Shown here in pieces: positions 1 through 9,153 of a stretch of DNA of 64,000 bases. The translations under genes and the position numbers were made by a program. Position 1 is the first letter of the stretch; every line of letters starts with the position of its first letter. Below the pieces are notes generated by a model. That model had not been told where the DNA came from. It worked only from the letters and a program-made list of their open reading frames with translations, and made no database searches. This stretch comes from Alphaproteobacteria bacterium (lineage in GTDB: Bacteria; Myxococcota_A; UBA796; GCA-2862545): contig JACKER010000033.1 in assembly GCA_020632925.1 (NCBI GenBank), positions 1-64,000 of the forward strand, given 5' to 3'.

Positions 1-981
1 CCGGACGCGGGCGCCTTCTGGCGGGTGATCGAGGAGCACGGGGTGTCCGTGTTCTTCACGGCCCCCACGGCGTTCCGCGCGATCCGCAAGGAGGATCCGC
101 AGGGTGTGGGGCTCCGGGGTCGCGACCTGTCGCGCCTGCGCTCGATCTTCGTGGCGGGCGAGCGGCTGGATCCGCCGACGCTGGCCTGGGTGGAGGAGCG
201 GACGGGCAAGCCGGTGCTCGACCACTGGTGGCAGACGGAGACGGGCTGGCCGATGGTGGCCTACGGGGCGCGGCTCGGAGAGGCGCCGGTGAAGGCGGGG
301 AGCGCGGGCAGGGCGGTGCCCGGGTACGACGTGGTGGTGCTGCGCGAGGACGGCACGCGGTGCGACCCGGGCGAGGCGGGCGACATCGCGGTCCGCCTGC
401 CGCTGCCCCCGGGCGCGTTCTCGACGTTGTACGGCGACCACGCGCGGTTCCTCGAGGGCTACCTCTCGCGCTACCCGGGCCACTACCTGACCAGCGACGG
501 CGGGACCATCGACGACCAGGGCTACGTCTTCGTCCTCGGGCGGATCGACGACGTCATCAACGTCGCGGGCCACCGGCTGTCGACCGGCGAGATGGAGGCG
601 GTGGTGGCGCGGCATCCGGCGGTCGCGGAGTGCGCAGTGGTCGGCATCGACGACCAGCTCCGCGGCCAGGTGCCGCTCGGGTTCGTGGTGCTCGGCGACG
701 GCGTGCGGCTCGACCCGGTCCAGCTCGAGCGGGAGCTCGTCGCTTCCGTGCGCGAGAGCATCGGCGCCATCGCGGTGTTCAAGAAGGTCGTGGTGCTCGG
801 GCGGCTGCCGAAGACGCGGTCGGGCAAGATCCTGCGCCGGACCTTGCGCCGCCTCGCGACCGACGCCGAGGTCGGCGCGCCCGCCACCATCGACGACCCG
901 ACCATCCTGCTGGAGGTGACGGCGGCGCTGCGTGCGCGCGGCGTGGGCCGGTTCGGGCCTCCGGACGATCCGCCGGCCTGA
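1..981 (+). CDS. prpE: Propionyl-CoA synthetase (PrpE-type acyl-CoA ligase), 5' truncated by window edge
   Basis: ATP-dependent ligase that joins a short-chain acid, probably propionate, to CoA through an acyl-adenylate; cytoplasmic. The reading frame is open from base 1, so only about the last 326 residues are present. Visible family motifs: the adenylation motif DHWWQTETGW (near residue 74 of the visible part), the GRIDDVINVAGHR hinge region (about 180-192), and the C-terminal KTRSGKILRR motif, whose last Lys is the catalytic and acetyl-regulated Lys of the family. The DHWWQTETGW form and the RFLEGYLSRYPG stretch fit PrpE/ACSS3 better than acetyl-CoA synthetase. The downstream gene starts 65 bases later and looks unrelated. 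Substrate is inferred from motif type; acetyl-CoA synthetase is the alternative. Confidence 0.85.
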   Translation, partial: PDAGAFWRVIEEHGVSVFFTAPTAFRAIRKEDPQGVGLRGRDLSRLRSIFVAGERLDPPTLAWVEERTGKPVLDHWWQTETGWPMVAYGARLGEAPVKAGSAGRAVPGYDVVVLREDGTRCDPGEAGDIAVRLPLPPGAFSTLYGDHARFLEGYLSRYPGHYLTSDGGTIDDQGYVFVLGRIDDVINVAGHRLSTGEMEAVVARHPAVAECAVVGIDDQLRGQVPLGFVVLGDGVRLDPVQLERELVASVRESIGAIAVFKKVVVLGRLPKTRSGKILRRTLRRLATDAEVGAPATIDDPTILLEVTAALRARGVGRFGPPDDPPA

Positions 982-1046
982 ATCGGCGGGAGTAACTGGA
1001 ATCGAGCGGGAAGCCTGGTATCCTGGCGGGATTCGGGGGGTGTTGG

Positions 1047-2117
1047 ATGATGGTCTGGTTGGCGATGGCGAGCGCGTGGGCCGTGGACGCGGACAACGAC
1101 GGGTTCACCCCTCAGCAGGGGGACTGCGACGACACGAACGCCGCGATCAACCCGGCCGCCACGGAGATCGTCGGCGACAACGTCGATCAGAACTGCGACG
1201 GGCAGGAGATCTGCTACCGCGACGCGGACAACGACGGCGCCCGTTCGACCAGCACCGTGATCTCGGCGGACGTGGACTGCCTCGACGCCTTCGAGGGCCG
1301 GAACACCGACCTCGTCGACTGCGACGACGCCAACGCCTCGCGGTACCCGGGAGCGGTGGAGGTGGCGGGCGACAACGTGGACGGGGACTGCGACAACCGC
1401 GAGCTCTGCTACCTGGACGCGGACAACGACGGAGCACGCTCTTTCTCGACGTTCCTCACGTCGGTCGGCGACACGAGCTGCACCGGCCCCAACGAGGGCA
1501 CCGTAGGCGACCCGATCGACTGCAACGACACCAACGCGTCGATCTCCCCGTTCGCCACCGAGATCGTGGGGGACGGTGTCGATCAGAACTGCGACCTGCG
1601 GGAGACCTGCTACGCCGACGCCGACCGCGACCACTTCCGCGTCACGAGCACGGTGGTGTCGGTCGACTCGGACTGTGCGGACGCGGGCGAGGCGCTCTCG
1701 TCCCAGGCCATGGACTGCGACGACCAGCAGTGGAACGCGCCGTTCTCCTCCATCGCCGCCTGCGATGGCCCGCCCGTCTGCGGTGGAGTGGCCCCTGCCT
1801 ACGTGGGCGATCTGTCGCCGGGCAACCCGGGCGTCGCGGGCACGCAGAACACGCTGGACCTCACGAACGGTCCGACGCAGGTGACGGCGGTGTTCGTGGG
1901 CTCGCCGACGCTGGGCCAGACCCAGGTCCCGGGCTGTCCGGGTCTGACGGTGCCGTTCGGGAACCCCGTGAACCTGGGCGCGCGGATGACGAACGTGTTC
2001 GGCGACGCGTCGCTGACCACGGCCGTTCCGGCAGGCGCGGCGGGACACGACGTGTGGTCGGTCGTGATCTACCCGGCCACCTGCGAGACGAGCTGCGCGT
2101 CGCTGACGGAGTTCTGA
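1047..2117 (+). CDS. Exported MopE-like Asp/Cys-rich repeat protein
   Basis: A 356-residue protein with a very short hydrophobic leader (MMVWLAMASAWA) followed at once by repeats of the type DADNDG...DCDDTNAAINPAATEI...DQNCDG. Four such units fill about residues 13-240. They match the putative metal-binding motif of MopE-type bacterial surface proteins, where acidic clusters bind divalent cations and paired Cys form disulfides. The last 120 residues lack the repeats, look like a beta-rich domain, and end without an anchor. A G-rich stretch lies just upstream of two adjacent ATG codons; the first is used. It converges with the ATPase gene that stops at 2120. Calcium or other metal binding is inferred from the repeats; the real role is unknown. 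Confidence 0.75.
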   Translation: MMVWLAMASAWAVDADNDGFTPQQGDCDDTNAAINPAATEIVGDNVDQNCDGQEICYRDADNDGARSTSTVISADVDCLDAFEGRNTDLVDCDDANASRYPGAVEVAGDNVDGDCDNRELCYLDADNDGARSFSTFLTSVGDTSCTGPNEGTVGDPIDCNDTNASISPFATEIVGDGVDQNCDLRETCYADADRDHFRVTSTVVSVDSDCADAGEALSSQAMDCDDQQWNAPFSSIAACDGPPVCGGVAPAYVGDLSPGNPGVAGTQNTLDLTNGPTQVTAVFVGSPTLGQTQVPGCPGLTVPFGNPVNLGARMTNVFGDASLTTAVPAGAAGHDVWSVVIYPATCETSCASLTEF

Positions 2118-2119
2118 GG

Positions 2120-4282
2120 TCAGCGACTCAGGAGGAGCTCGACGGCCTCGCGCTCCTCGGGGTGGAGGGCTGCGAGGGCCGCCGCGCGGTCGGGTGCGTC
2201 GCGCACGCGGAGCGCCGTCTCGCAGGGCTCTACGGCCTCCTCGAAGTATCCGGCTTCTCGCAGCCGCCGGTACCCGTCGAGGTGTTGGGGCTGCGTCGGG
2301 CCCAGGTTCCTGAAGATCTCCCAGTCTACGTGGTCCTCGAGCAGCCACGCGATGGTCTCGGTGCTGACGGTCGGTGACGACGCCAGGCCCCAGACCGCCA
2401 CGGCGGCCACGACGCCGCGCTGCCCCTCGTCCACCAGCGCCCGGACCATCGCGGCGGCCTCCCGCGGAGCGTATTCGGTGAGCACGTGAGATGCGGCCAG
2501 CTGCAAACTCGGGAATCGCATGGAAGCATCGGTCGGGGGCCACCTCGCAGCGAGCAGGGTCGGGTCGAGGTTTACAAGCGCGGTCCAGGCGGCATCATCG
2601 AGGAGTTGCACCTCGAACGCCGCGGTGAGCAGACGAAGGGTCGCGCGCGCGCCCCGACGGTCGAGCCGGCTCACGGCCGCGTCGTCGAGCGGACGCTGGT
2701 TGACGAGGTCGGAGAGACCATATCGGCCATCGGAGTTCTGAATCACGGCTGTGAAGCGCAGCCGTCCGAGCTCGATGGCCAGGGCGGCGTACCAGATCCC
2801 CAATCGCCATGGGACCGGGCCCCGCTGTACGCAGTCCTCGAGCACGTCGAACGCTCGATGCGCTTGCTCGCGAACGTCCCACCCCTCCACCAGCGCGAGC
2901 GCGAGCGCGTGACGCTCGTCGTCGGTCTCGGCCGACCCGTACTGGCGCTCGAGGTTCGCGAGCTCCTCCTCTGTTGGCACGCCGGGCCCCTCGCCGTCCA
3001 GCACCAGCATCACCGGCGCCTCGGCGACCCGGAGCGCGCCCGCGAGGTGCTCCAGCGTCCGGACCCGGTCTCGCGCCCCCCGCGTGTCCCCCGAGCGGGC
3101 CTCCTCCCAGAACCTGCTCGCCAGCCGTCGCGCGAGCGACCAGGCTCCGTCGTCGTCCGCGCCGAACCAGCGCTCGTAGAACTCCGCCAGGAACCGCAGC
3201 CGCTGCCGGCTCGAGCGGTCCTCGCGCATCTGCACCCAGATGCGGAACAATCGGTCGACGACCTCGTGGTACCGGCTGCGCCCGTCCACCCGGGTGGTCG
3301 GGCGGACGAGGCGGGCCTCCGCGAGCCGGGAGAGCTGGGCCGTCACCTGGCTCGTGGACAGGCGCACCCGCCGCGCCACCTCCGCCGGCGTCAGCGGCCC
3401 CTCGGCGACGCACATCTCCGTGAGCACGCGCGCCATCTGCGGAGACACGTCGGCCAGGCGGGCCTGGTAGTACGGCGTCACCCGATCCAGCAGCTCCAGC
3501 AGCTCCTGGTAGAGCGAGCCCGTCAGCCCCTCGCGGAGCACGGCGTACAGCGCGAGCACGAGGCGCGGGTTGCCGCCCGAGAAGTGGAACAGCGCGTCCA
3601 CCTTCGCGAGCACCAACTCTCGACGCTCCAGCAGCTCGCTGGCCTCGTCGCGCCCCATTCGGCGGTCCACCAGCTCGCGGACGTCCGCGGCGCTCAGCTC
3701 CTGGAGGTGCAGGGGCTGGAAGAAGTCGTGGAACGTGTCCGAGACCCGGGTGGCCACCGGCCCCGGGGAGGTGGCGAGCAGCACGAAGGGCGCGTCTCGC
3801 ATCAGGATCTCGCGCAGGCGCCGCTCGTCGCGCGTCCCCAGCTTCGTCAGCAGGTCGCCCAGGTTCTCGACGACCACGAGGAGCGTCGAGGCGCTCTGGG
3901 CACGCAGCCAGTCGAGCGCTCGGTCCACCACCCGCTCCGGATCGGGCTCGTCGGCGAAGGGGGAGGGGCCTCCCGTCCAGCGCGTCACCACCTGCTCCAG
4001 CAGGTCCGCGAGGGTGCCGACCTGGTAGTGCTCCTCCGGGAGGCGCACGACGGCCCAGCCGTGGTCGTCGCGCATCCGCCGGGACACGACCTCCACCAGG
4101 TGGCTCTTGCCGAACCCGCGCGGGCCCACCACCAGCCAGTGGCGCGACGTGGCCGACGCGGCGTCCGCGAGGAGATCCCGCACGAGACGCTGGACCAGGG
4201 GCTCCCGCCCCACGAAGGTCGCTTCCAGCTCCTCCCGGTCGACGCGCGACGGGTTGAACAACAGGAGGCGCGACGTGGTCAC
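2120..4282 (-). CDS. P-loop ATPase with winged-helix domain (downstream partner of an ATPase pair)
   Basis: About 720 residues if started at GTG 4282. That GTG overlaps the TGA of the upstream ATPase gene (GTGA), which fits translational coupling; an in-frame start at 4348 would run well into the neighbour. Near the N terminus is the sensor-like motif FVGRE (about 23-27), then Walker A GPRGFGKS (53-60) and Walker B LLVVVENL (about 130). A winged-helix-like stretch (LTPAEVARRVRLSTSQVTA) follows around residue 300, then a long alpha-helical C-terminal region resembling TPR/HEAT repeats. This layout fits an ATPase with a DNA-binding or protein-binding wHTH, as in Orc1/STAND-like families. No target is evident. 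The partner gene just upstream has lost its P-loop. Confidence 0.7.
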   Translation of the reverse strand: MTTSRLLLFNPSRVDREELEATFVGREPLVQRLVRDLLADAASATSRHWLVVGPRGFGKSHLVEVVSRRMRDDHGWAVVRLPEEHYQVGTLADLLEQVVTRWTGGPSPFADEPDPERVVDRALDWLRAQSASTLLVVVENLGDLLTKLGTRDERRLREILMRDAPFVLLATSPGPVATRVSDTFHDFFQPLHLQELSAADVRELVDRRMGRDEASELLERRELVLAKVDALFHFSGGNPRLVLALYAVLREGLTGSLYQELLELLDRVTPYYQARLADVSPQMARVLTEMCVAEGPLTPAEVARRVRLSTSQVTAQLSRLAEARLVRPTTRVDGRSRYHEVVDRLFRIWVQMREDRSSRQRLRFLAEFYERWFGADDDGAWSLARRLASRFWEEARSGDTRGARDRVRTLEHLAGALRVAEAPVMLVLDGEGPGVPTEEELANLERQYGSAETDDERHALALALVEGWDVREQAHRAFDVLEDCVQRGPVPWRLGIWYAALAIELGRLRFTAVIQNSDGRYGLSDLVNQRPLDDAAVSRLDRRGARATLRLLTAAFEVQLLDDAAWTALVNLDPTLLAARWPPTDASMRFPSLQLAASHVLTEYAPREAAAMVRALVDEGQRGVVAAVAVWGLASSPTVSTETIAWLLEDHVDWEIFRNLGPTQPQHLDGYRRLREAGYFEEAVEPCETALRVRDAPDRAAALAALHPEEREAVELLLSR

Positions 4283-5222
4283 GACCGCTCCGGGAGCGAG
4301 GCGTTCCGAAGCCACCAGTCGCGCATCAGCGCGTTCTGGAACCCCCACCTCTCGTGGTCGCGCTCGAGGTAGTAGTCGCCCTCCAGACGCACCAGGACGC
4401 GCTCCAGCGTCGCTCGCTGTTCACCGGTCGTGTCCTCGAGCTTCGCCAGGGTCAGCGGTCCCGACACGACCTCGGCGAGCACACGGCGGGCCGGCTCCTC
4501 GTCCTGGCCGTACGCCTTGAGGCGTGTGGCGTAGTGCGCGAAGCGGGCGCGGTTGGCAGGACCGAGCACGCGCTCGCGGTACGCCGCCTTCACCCGGTCG
4601 GCCGTGATCCTGGGCTCCTCCAGCAACTCCGACACCAGCACCTGCAGGAAGAAGGGCACACCGGACCCCACCGTTCGCACGACGACCTCGGGGACGTCGC
4701 GCTCGAACGCGACCTGCTCGTGCTCCAGCACCTCCTTCACGAAGCGAACGGCGAGCTCCGTCGCGAACGGCTGGACCGCATGGCGTTGCAGGTCGTTCAG
4801 GAGCACCGAGTGCCCCAGCTGCTCGAGCAGCGGCTCGATGTTGACGGAGCCTCCGAGCAGGAAGCGGACGGCGCCGAGCCGCTGGCGCTGAGCCTGGAAC
4901 CAGCGCAGGAACTGGACGGCGAGCGCCGGGTCACGCGCGAAGAAGCTGTCCACCATCGTCGGGAACTCGTCGAGCACGATGAGGAGGTCCCCGTCGACGT
5001 TCGCGGCGGCCGCCAGGAGCTGCTCGGCCAGCTCGCGCCAGTCGCCAGGGTCACGCAGGGACTCGCGGAGCTTGAGGCGCGCCTCACCGAGCGTGGCGAG
5101 CGGCGGGGGGCGGCGAGGAGCACCGAGCCACGCTCGAGCAGGCGCCACGTCGACGCGATCTCCCGCTCCCGGCCGAACAGGTCGGCCCCGCGCACCAACG
5201 GCCCTGCGACGTTCCTCGGCAT
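4279..5222 (-). pseudogene. ATPase gene with P-loop deletion and frameshift
   Basis: The start is ATG at 5222 (MPRNVAGPLV), preceded by a GAGG ribosome site. The first 41 residues contain LFGRERE and run to LLAAPRR, the beginning of a Walker A motif (expected continuation: x-G-K-T/S). At about 5098-5103 this frame becomes nonsense, and the homologous protein continues in another frame (LATLGEARLKLRES, then Walker B LLIVLDEFP and a wHTH-containing C terminus ending LPERS) to the stop at 4279. The GKT residues and roughly 50-70 expected residues between Walker A and B are absent, so a non-multiple-of-three deletion is inferred. No single frame encodes the protein, so it should be inactive unless the lesion is an assembly error. 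The C-terminal frame keeps the GTGA overlap with the next ATPase gene. Confidence 0.75.
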
Positions 5223-5300
5223 GACGACCTCGTACGACAGGAGCGTAGCACAACAAGGGTGTTGCGCAACGTGGTCGTCGCCGAACCTGGTGGTGGGTCC

Positions 5301-5324
5301 GGGCACGGGCACGGGCACGGGCAC
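5301..5324. repeat. Four perfect tandem GGGCAC hexamers
   Basis: Four uninterrupted copies of GGGCAC occupy 5301-5324. They lie in the 117-base gap between the stop of the ABC transporter gene and the start of the broken ATPase gene, both on the minus strand. The sequence shows a short microsatellite. It may be a slippage site. No function is evident. Confidence 0.8.
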
Positions 5325-5339
5325 GGATGGAGGAGCTGG

Positions 5340-7877
5340 CTAGTTCCCCTCGCGGGTGCGCCAGGTCTGGATCAGCGTGAGGAACAGCAGCATCCCCAGG
5401 ATCCCGGCGAGGATCGTCATCAACGCGGGGTAGGGGATGCCCATGTCGTCGACCGCCGAGGTCGCCTTGAAGCCCAGGTTGTAGAGGATGCCGTTGAGCG
5501 TCTTCGCGGCGCGTTCCTGCTGCCCGCCCACCAGGGGCTCGGTCAGCCGCTCGCCGGTCTTGATCACGGCCTCGAAGCTGTACCGCACGATCATCAGGTA
5601 CGACAGGGCCTTCGCGAGCCACCCCATCTCCTTGACCTTCACGATCAGGCCGCTGAACGTGATCTGCGGAATGAGCACCAGCGGCAGCGTGCCGACCGCC
5701 GCCTCCGACGAGGCCAGCGACGCGCTGATCAGCAGGCCGAGCGCCATGCCGATCCAGCCCGTCAGCGACGCCGTCAGCGACAGCCAGAACCAGGAGTAGC
5801 CGTACTCCCCGTACATCGGGAGGAGCACGAAGCACATCGTCGACAGGCTCGTGCACTGCAGGCCGATGAGCATCCCGAGCACGGTCACCTTGCTGCCGAC
5901 GTACGGCAGCGTCCGCAGCCCGACGCGCGCCTCGCGCCGCCAGATCGTGCGGTCCGCGATGAGCTCGCGCACGCTGGCCGACGCGCCGAACCACAGCGAG
6001 GAGAGCGCCAGCATGAACATCGCGGGCGGATCGGGGGCAGGGAAGACCACCCACATGAACAGCCCGAGGATCGGCGCCTGCGCGAGGAGCACGAACAGAC
6101 CGACGAGGTCGCGGCGCTTGGTGCGGAGGTAGCGCCCGGTGAGCGTGCGGTACTGGCGGCGCATGGAGCGCTTGAGGGGGACGACCTTCTTGTGGTCCGG
6201 CTGCACCCCGTCGAGGCCGAGGAGGTGCTCGCGGGTGCGCACGAACTTCCGGAAGGCGGCTCCCTCGCGGTACTTCCGGCCCCACTCCTCGGGGCCGTGG
6301 TCCGGGAGCGTGGCGAAGATCTCGTCCGCCGAGCGGGTGTCGAAGTACCGGTTCGCGTCCGACGGCGGGCCGAACCACGCGAGCCGCCCGCCCGGCGCCA
6401 GCACCATCAGGTGGTCGACCATCGACAGGATCGACGGCGTCACGTCGTGTGTCACGAGGAACACGATGCGACCGCCGTCCGCGAGCTGACGCACCAGGGA
6501 GACGATGCCCTGCGCGGTCTGCGGGTCGAGGCCGCTCGTGGGCTCGTCGAGGAACAGGATGCGGGTGCTGCGCGTGAGCAGCTCCTGCCCGAGGTTCACC
6601 CGCTTGCGCTGGCCGCCCGAGATCCCGCGGCGGACCGCGTCGCCGATGCGGCTGTGGCGGATGCGCGTGATGTCGAGCTCGTCGAGCACGCGGTCCACCT
6701 CGCTGCGCAGATCCTTGTTCGAGGTGTCCGGCGGGAAGCGCAGCCGCGCGGAGTACGTCAGGGCCTCCTCGACCGTGAGCTCGGCGTGGACCACGTCGTC
6801 CTGCGGCACGATGCCGACGATGGACTTGTCCGCGGCGAGCAGGCGGTGGAAGCTGCGGCCGTCGAACAGCACGTCGCCCGTGTCCGCGGGGGCGACGCCG
6901 GTGATCGCGTTGAGCAGCGTCGTCTTGCCCGCGCCCGACGGCCCGACGATGGCGATGACCTCGCCCGTGAACACCGTGAAGCTCACGTCGTCGAGCAGCG
7001 TGGTCTTCCCGATCCGGCGCTTCAGCCCGCGCACCGAGAGCGCCGAGAACGACGTTCGGCCGAAGATCTTCAGCTTGTCCGAGTCGGGGTCGAGCTGCAG
7101 CCGGTACGACCCGAGCTTGAGCTCGTCCCCCGGGCGGAACGGGGCGCTCGTGATGGGGGCGCCGTTGAGCAGCGTCGGGCGCCCGCTGCGCAGGTCCACC
7201 ACCCGCCAGCCCTCGGCCGTGCGCACGAGCTCACAGTGCCGGGCGGCGACCTGCGGGTCGGGCAGCGGCACGTCGAGGTGCGTCGCGTGGCCGATGACGT
7301 ACCGGTCCTTCGCGTCGAGCGAGATGGTGAGGTCGCCGGTCTCGTGGCGGGGGTCGTGCTTGCGGAACAGCGCGCCCACCAGCATCTTGTCGACGCCGAG
7401 CTGCTCCGCGGCCCGCGTGAGCCGCACGATCTCCGCCCGGCTGATCCGACCGTCGACGGCGCAGATCTGGAACAGCCCGTCGAGGAGCAGCAGGGCCTCG
7501 GCCTCGCCGTACCGGGCGGCGAAGCTCTGGAGATCGATCTCCTCGGCCACCGCCTGCCGCAGCGCCTCCTGCTCGGCGGTCCCGAAGCGGGCCCCGAAGG
7601 CGCGCAGCTCGTCGTCCCCGATCGCCACCCGGTTCTCGGGCGCGAGCACGAGATCGAGCAGGACGCCGATCTCGTCGGGGGCGAGCGAGGTCCGGGCGCG
7701 GATCGCCGCGTCCAGCGCGCCGCGCGCGTTCTCGGACAGGTCCTGTTCGGTGAGGATGCGCGCGAGCAGCCGTGAGAACTCGACCGCGAACCGGATCGAC
7801 TCGTCGCGGGTCGAATCGACCCCGCGGGCGGCGCCGATGGCGGCCCGGAACCTGTCCTCGACCGCTGCGCCGAGCAC
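5340..7877 (-). CDS. TerB-like/FHA/ABC-ATPase/ABC-2 permease fusion transporter
   Basis: An 845-residue half-transporter starting at GTG 7877, three bases after the stop of the upstream exported-protein gene. Residues about 85-175 resemble a TerB/DjlA-like helical domain (DGLFQICAVDGRISRAEI). An FHA domain follows (about 190-265, including RYVIGHATHLDVPL and ARHCELV). The ABC ATPase comes next: Walker A GPSGAGKT (about 311-318), signature ISGGQRKR (about 407), Walker B ILFLDEPTSGLD. The last 250 residues contain about six hydrophobic segments of ABC-2 type. FHA-ABC-ABC2 proteins such as mycobacterial Rv1747 are controlled by Ser/Thr phosphorylation, so phospho-Thr regulation is inferred here. 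The substrate is unknown. The N-terminal TerB-like domain is the unusual part. Confidence 0.88.
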   Translation of the reverse strand: MLGAAVEDRFRAAIGAARGVDSTRDESIRFAVEFSRLLARILTEQDLSENARGALDAAIRARTSLAPDEIGVLLDLVLAPENRVAIGDDELRAFGARFGTAEQEALRQAVAEEIDLQSFAARYGEAEALLLLDGLFQICAVDGRISRAEIVRLTRAAEQLGVDKMLVGALFRKHDPRHETGDLTISLDAKDRYVIGHATHLDVPLPDPQVAARHCELVRTAEGWRVVDLRSGRPTLLNGAPITSAPFRPGDELKLGSYRLQLDPDSDKLKIFGRTSFSALSVRGLKRRIGKTTLLDDVSFTVFTGEVIAIVGPSGAGKTTLLNAITGVAPADTGDVLFDGRSFHRLLAADKSIVGIVPQDDVVHAELTVEEALTYSARLRFPPDTSNKDLRSEVDRVLDELDITRIRHSRIGDAVRRGISGGQRKRVNLGQELLTRSTRILFLDEPTSGLDPQTAQGIVSLVRQLADGGRIVFLVTHDVTPSILSMVDHLMVLAPGGRLAWFGPPSDANRYFDTRSADEIFATLPDHGPEEWGRKYREGAAFRKFVRTREHLLGLDGVQPDHKKVVPLKRSMRRQYRTLTGRYLRTKRRDLVGLFVLLAQAPILGLFMWVVFPAPDPPAMFMLALSSLWFGASASVRELIADRTIWRREARVGLRTLPYVGSKVTVLGMLIGLQCTSLSTMCFVLLPMYGEYGYSWFWLSLTASLTGWIGMALGLLISASLASSEAAVGTLPLVLIPQITFSGLIVKVKEMGWLAKALSYLMIVRYSFEAVIKTGERLTEPLVGGQQERAAKTLNGILYNLGFKATSAVDDMGIPYPALMTILAGILGMLLFLTLIQTWRTREGN

Positions 7878-7880
7878 GCC

Positions 7881-8291
7881 CTACCGGTAGACGACGGCCA
7901 TCGCGGCGCCGCCTTCGCTGCCCGCGGTGGTCGCCTGACGGTTGTAGAGCACGATGTAGTACGTGCCCGTCGACGGGGGCTTGAACGTGATCTCGGGCTC
8001 GCGGTCCGTCGTGCTGTCGCGGGCGATGACCGCGCCCTTCACGTCGTACAGCAGCACGTCGAGGTTCGTGATCGCCTCGTCGGCGCAGGTGCGGACCTTG
8101 TACTCGTTCCCCTCGTAGAGGGTCACGAGGTAGTTCCGGGTCTTGCCGTCGGGGAGCGTGGTGGACGTCATCGTCCGGACGCCCCACCCCTCGGCGTACC
8201 CGTCCCAGACCTTGGTGCGGAGGCAGCTCTCGGCCTCGGACTCTCCGGCGTGGGCCGGCGTCGACAGGTTCAGCAGCGCGAGCGCGAGCAT
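7881..8291 (-). CDS. Small exported protein with a PPC-like beta domain
   Basis: 136 residues with a signal peptide (MLALALLNLSTPAHA, cleavage likely after AHA). The mature part is beta-rich and ends with EITFKPPSTGTYYIVLYNR, the pattern of bacterial pre-peptidase C-terminal (PPC)-like domains, which often form small extracellular beta-sandwiches. A Cys pair (SCLRTK and RTCADEA) could form a disulfide. It sits between a lipoprotein gene 10 bases upstream and the FHA-ABC transporter gene 3 bases downstream, so the three are probably one transcription unit. It could be an accessory or cargo of the transporter, but nothing in the sequence proves this. Confidence 0.65.
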   Translation of the reverse strand: MLALALLNLSTPAHAGESEAESCLRTKVWDGYAEGWGVRTMTSTTLPDGKTRNYLVTLYEGNEYKVRTCADEAITNLDVLLYDVKGAVIARDSTTDREPEITFKPPSTGTYYIVLYNRQATTAGSEGGAAMAVVYR

Positions 8292-8301
8292 GGGGACTCC
8301 G

Positions 8302-9153
8302 TCAGAGCAGGGCGAGGACGTCGTTGGTGACCTGGATGACCGTGTCCAGGTCCTTCTCGTCGAGGGGCTCGGTCTTCTCGGCGACCGCCTTGAGCTCGAG
8401 CAGCGCCTCTTCCAGCTTCTTCGTGACCGCGGCAGGGGCCTTCTCGGCGCCGTCGGTCTTCACGTACTTGATGAAGTAGTCGACGACGGACGGGGCCTTG
8501 AGCAGCTTCTCGGCGGCACCCTTGTTGTCGGAGGCCTTCAGCGCGCGGGCGACGAGGTTCGCGCCCTCGAGCCAGCTCCCGGCCTCGATCAGCGGGACCA
8601 CGCGGTCCTGGCCGTTGAACTCGAGCTCGGGGATGACGACGCCCGAGAGCTCGTCGAACTCCTTGAGCAGGTCGTCGCGGGTGACCGCGTCCGCCGTGAT
8701 GCGGTCGGAGGCGTCCTTGAGGGTGGCGCTGATGTCGCTGCCGCCGCCGAGCTGCGTCATGCCCTGGTCGATGCTCGCCAGGCGGGAGACGAGCTCCTCC
8801 TTCTTGGCGTTCTTCGTCGTCAGCAGCAGGTCGGCGAGCACGACGCCGGTGCGGACGGCGGCGTGGTCGGTCTCGGCGGCCGCCAGATCGAAGTCGTGCT
8901 TCGGGATGAGGGTCGCGAGCTGGGTCGCGATGCCCGACGCCTCGAGCGCCTTCTGCGTCTCGACCGGGGAGGGGACCAGCGCGATCTTCTCGTGGTGCGC
9001 CTCGAGGGTCGCGGCGTCCACCGGAGGCTTCTCCGGGTTGGTCGCGGGTTGTTCCACGGGCTTGGGGTCGGGGGTGTGCGTCTCGGCGCCGCCGGAGCAG
9101 GCGGTCAGCATCAAGACGCTCCACAGCCCAGGGCGGAGGACGGTGCGGAACAT
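8302..9153 (-). CDS. Lipoprotein of unknown function
   Basis: 283 residues. The start MFRTVLRPGLWSVLMLTACSGG gives a lipoprotein signal with lipobox LTAC, so the mature protein should be lipid-anchored at Cys19. A short Pro-rich linker (HTPDPKPVEQPATNPEKPP) is followed by a wholly alpha-helical, Lys/Glu/Ala-rich domain with no recognisable catalytic motif. It is first in a probable three-gene minus-strand unit with the PPC-like protein and the FHA-ABC transporter. A periplasmic adaptor role for that transporter is a guess. The 185 bases to the divergent FG-GAP gene probably hold both promoters, but no clear -35/-10 pair was found. Confidence 0.65.
   Translation of the reverse strand: MFRTVLRPGLWSVLMLTACSGGAETHTPDPKPVEQPATNPEKPPVDAATLEAHHEKIALVPSPVETQKALEASGIATQLATLIPKHDFDLAAAETDHAAVRTGVVLADLLLTTKNAKKEELVSRLASIDQGMTQLGGGSDISATLKDASDRITADAVTRDDLLKEFDELSGVVIPELEFNGQDRVVPLIEAGSWLEGANLVARALKASDNKGAAEKLLKAPSVVDYFIKYVKTDGAEKAPAAVTKKLEEALLELKAVAEKTEPLDEKDLDTVIQVTNDVLALL

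Noticed and set aside
4283..4348. Start of the downstream ATPase at 4348
   Set aside because: It would overlap the upstream coding frame by 70 bases. The GTG at 4282 gives the same 4-base overlap seen throughout the window.
5259..7775. 838-residue plus-strand open frame opposite the ABC transporter
   Set aside because: Arg/His/Glu-rich shadow translation. The minus strand carries the full ABC motifs.
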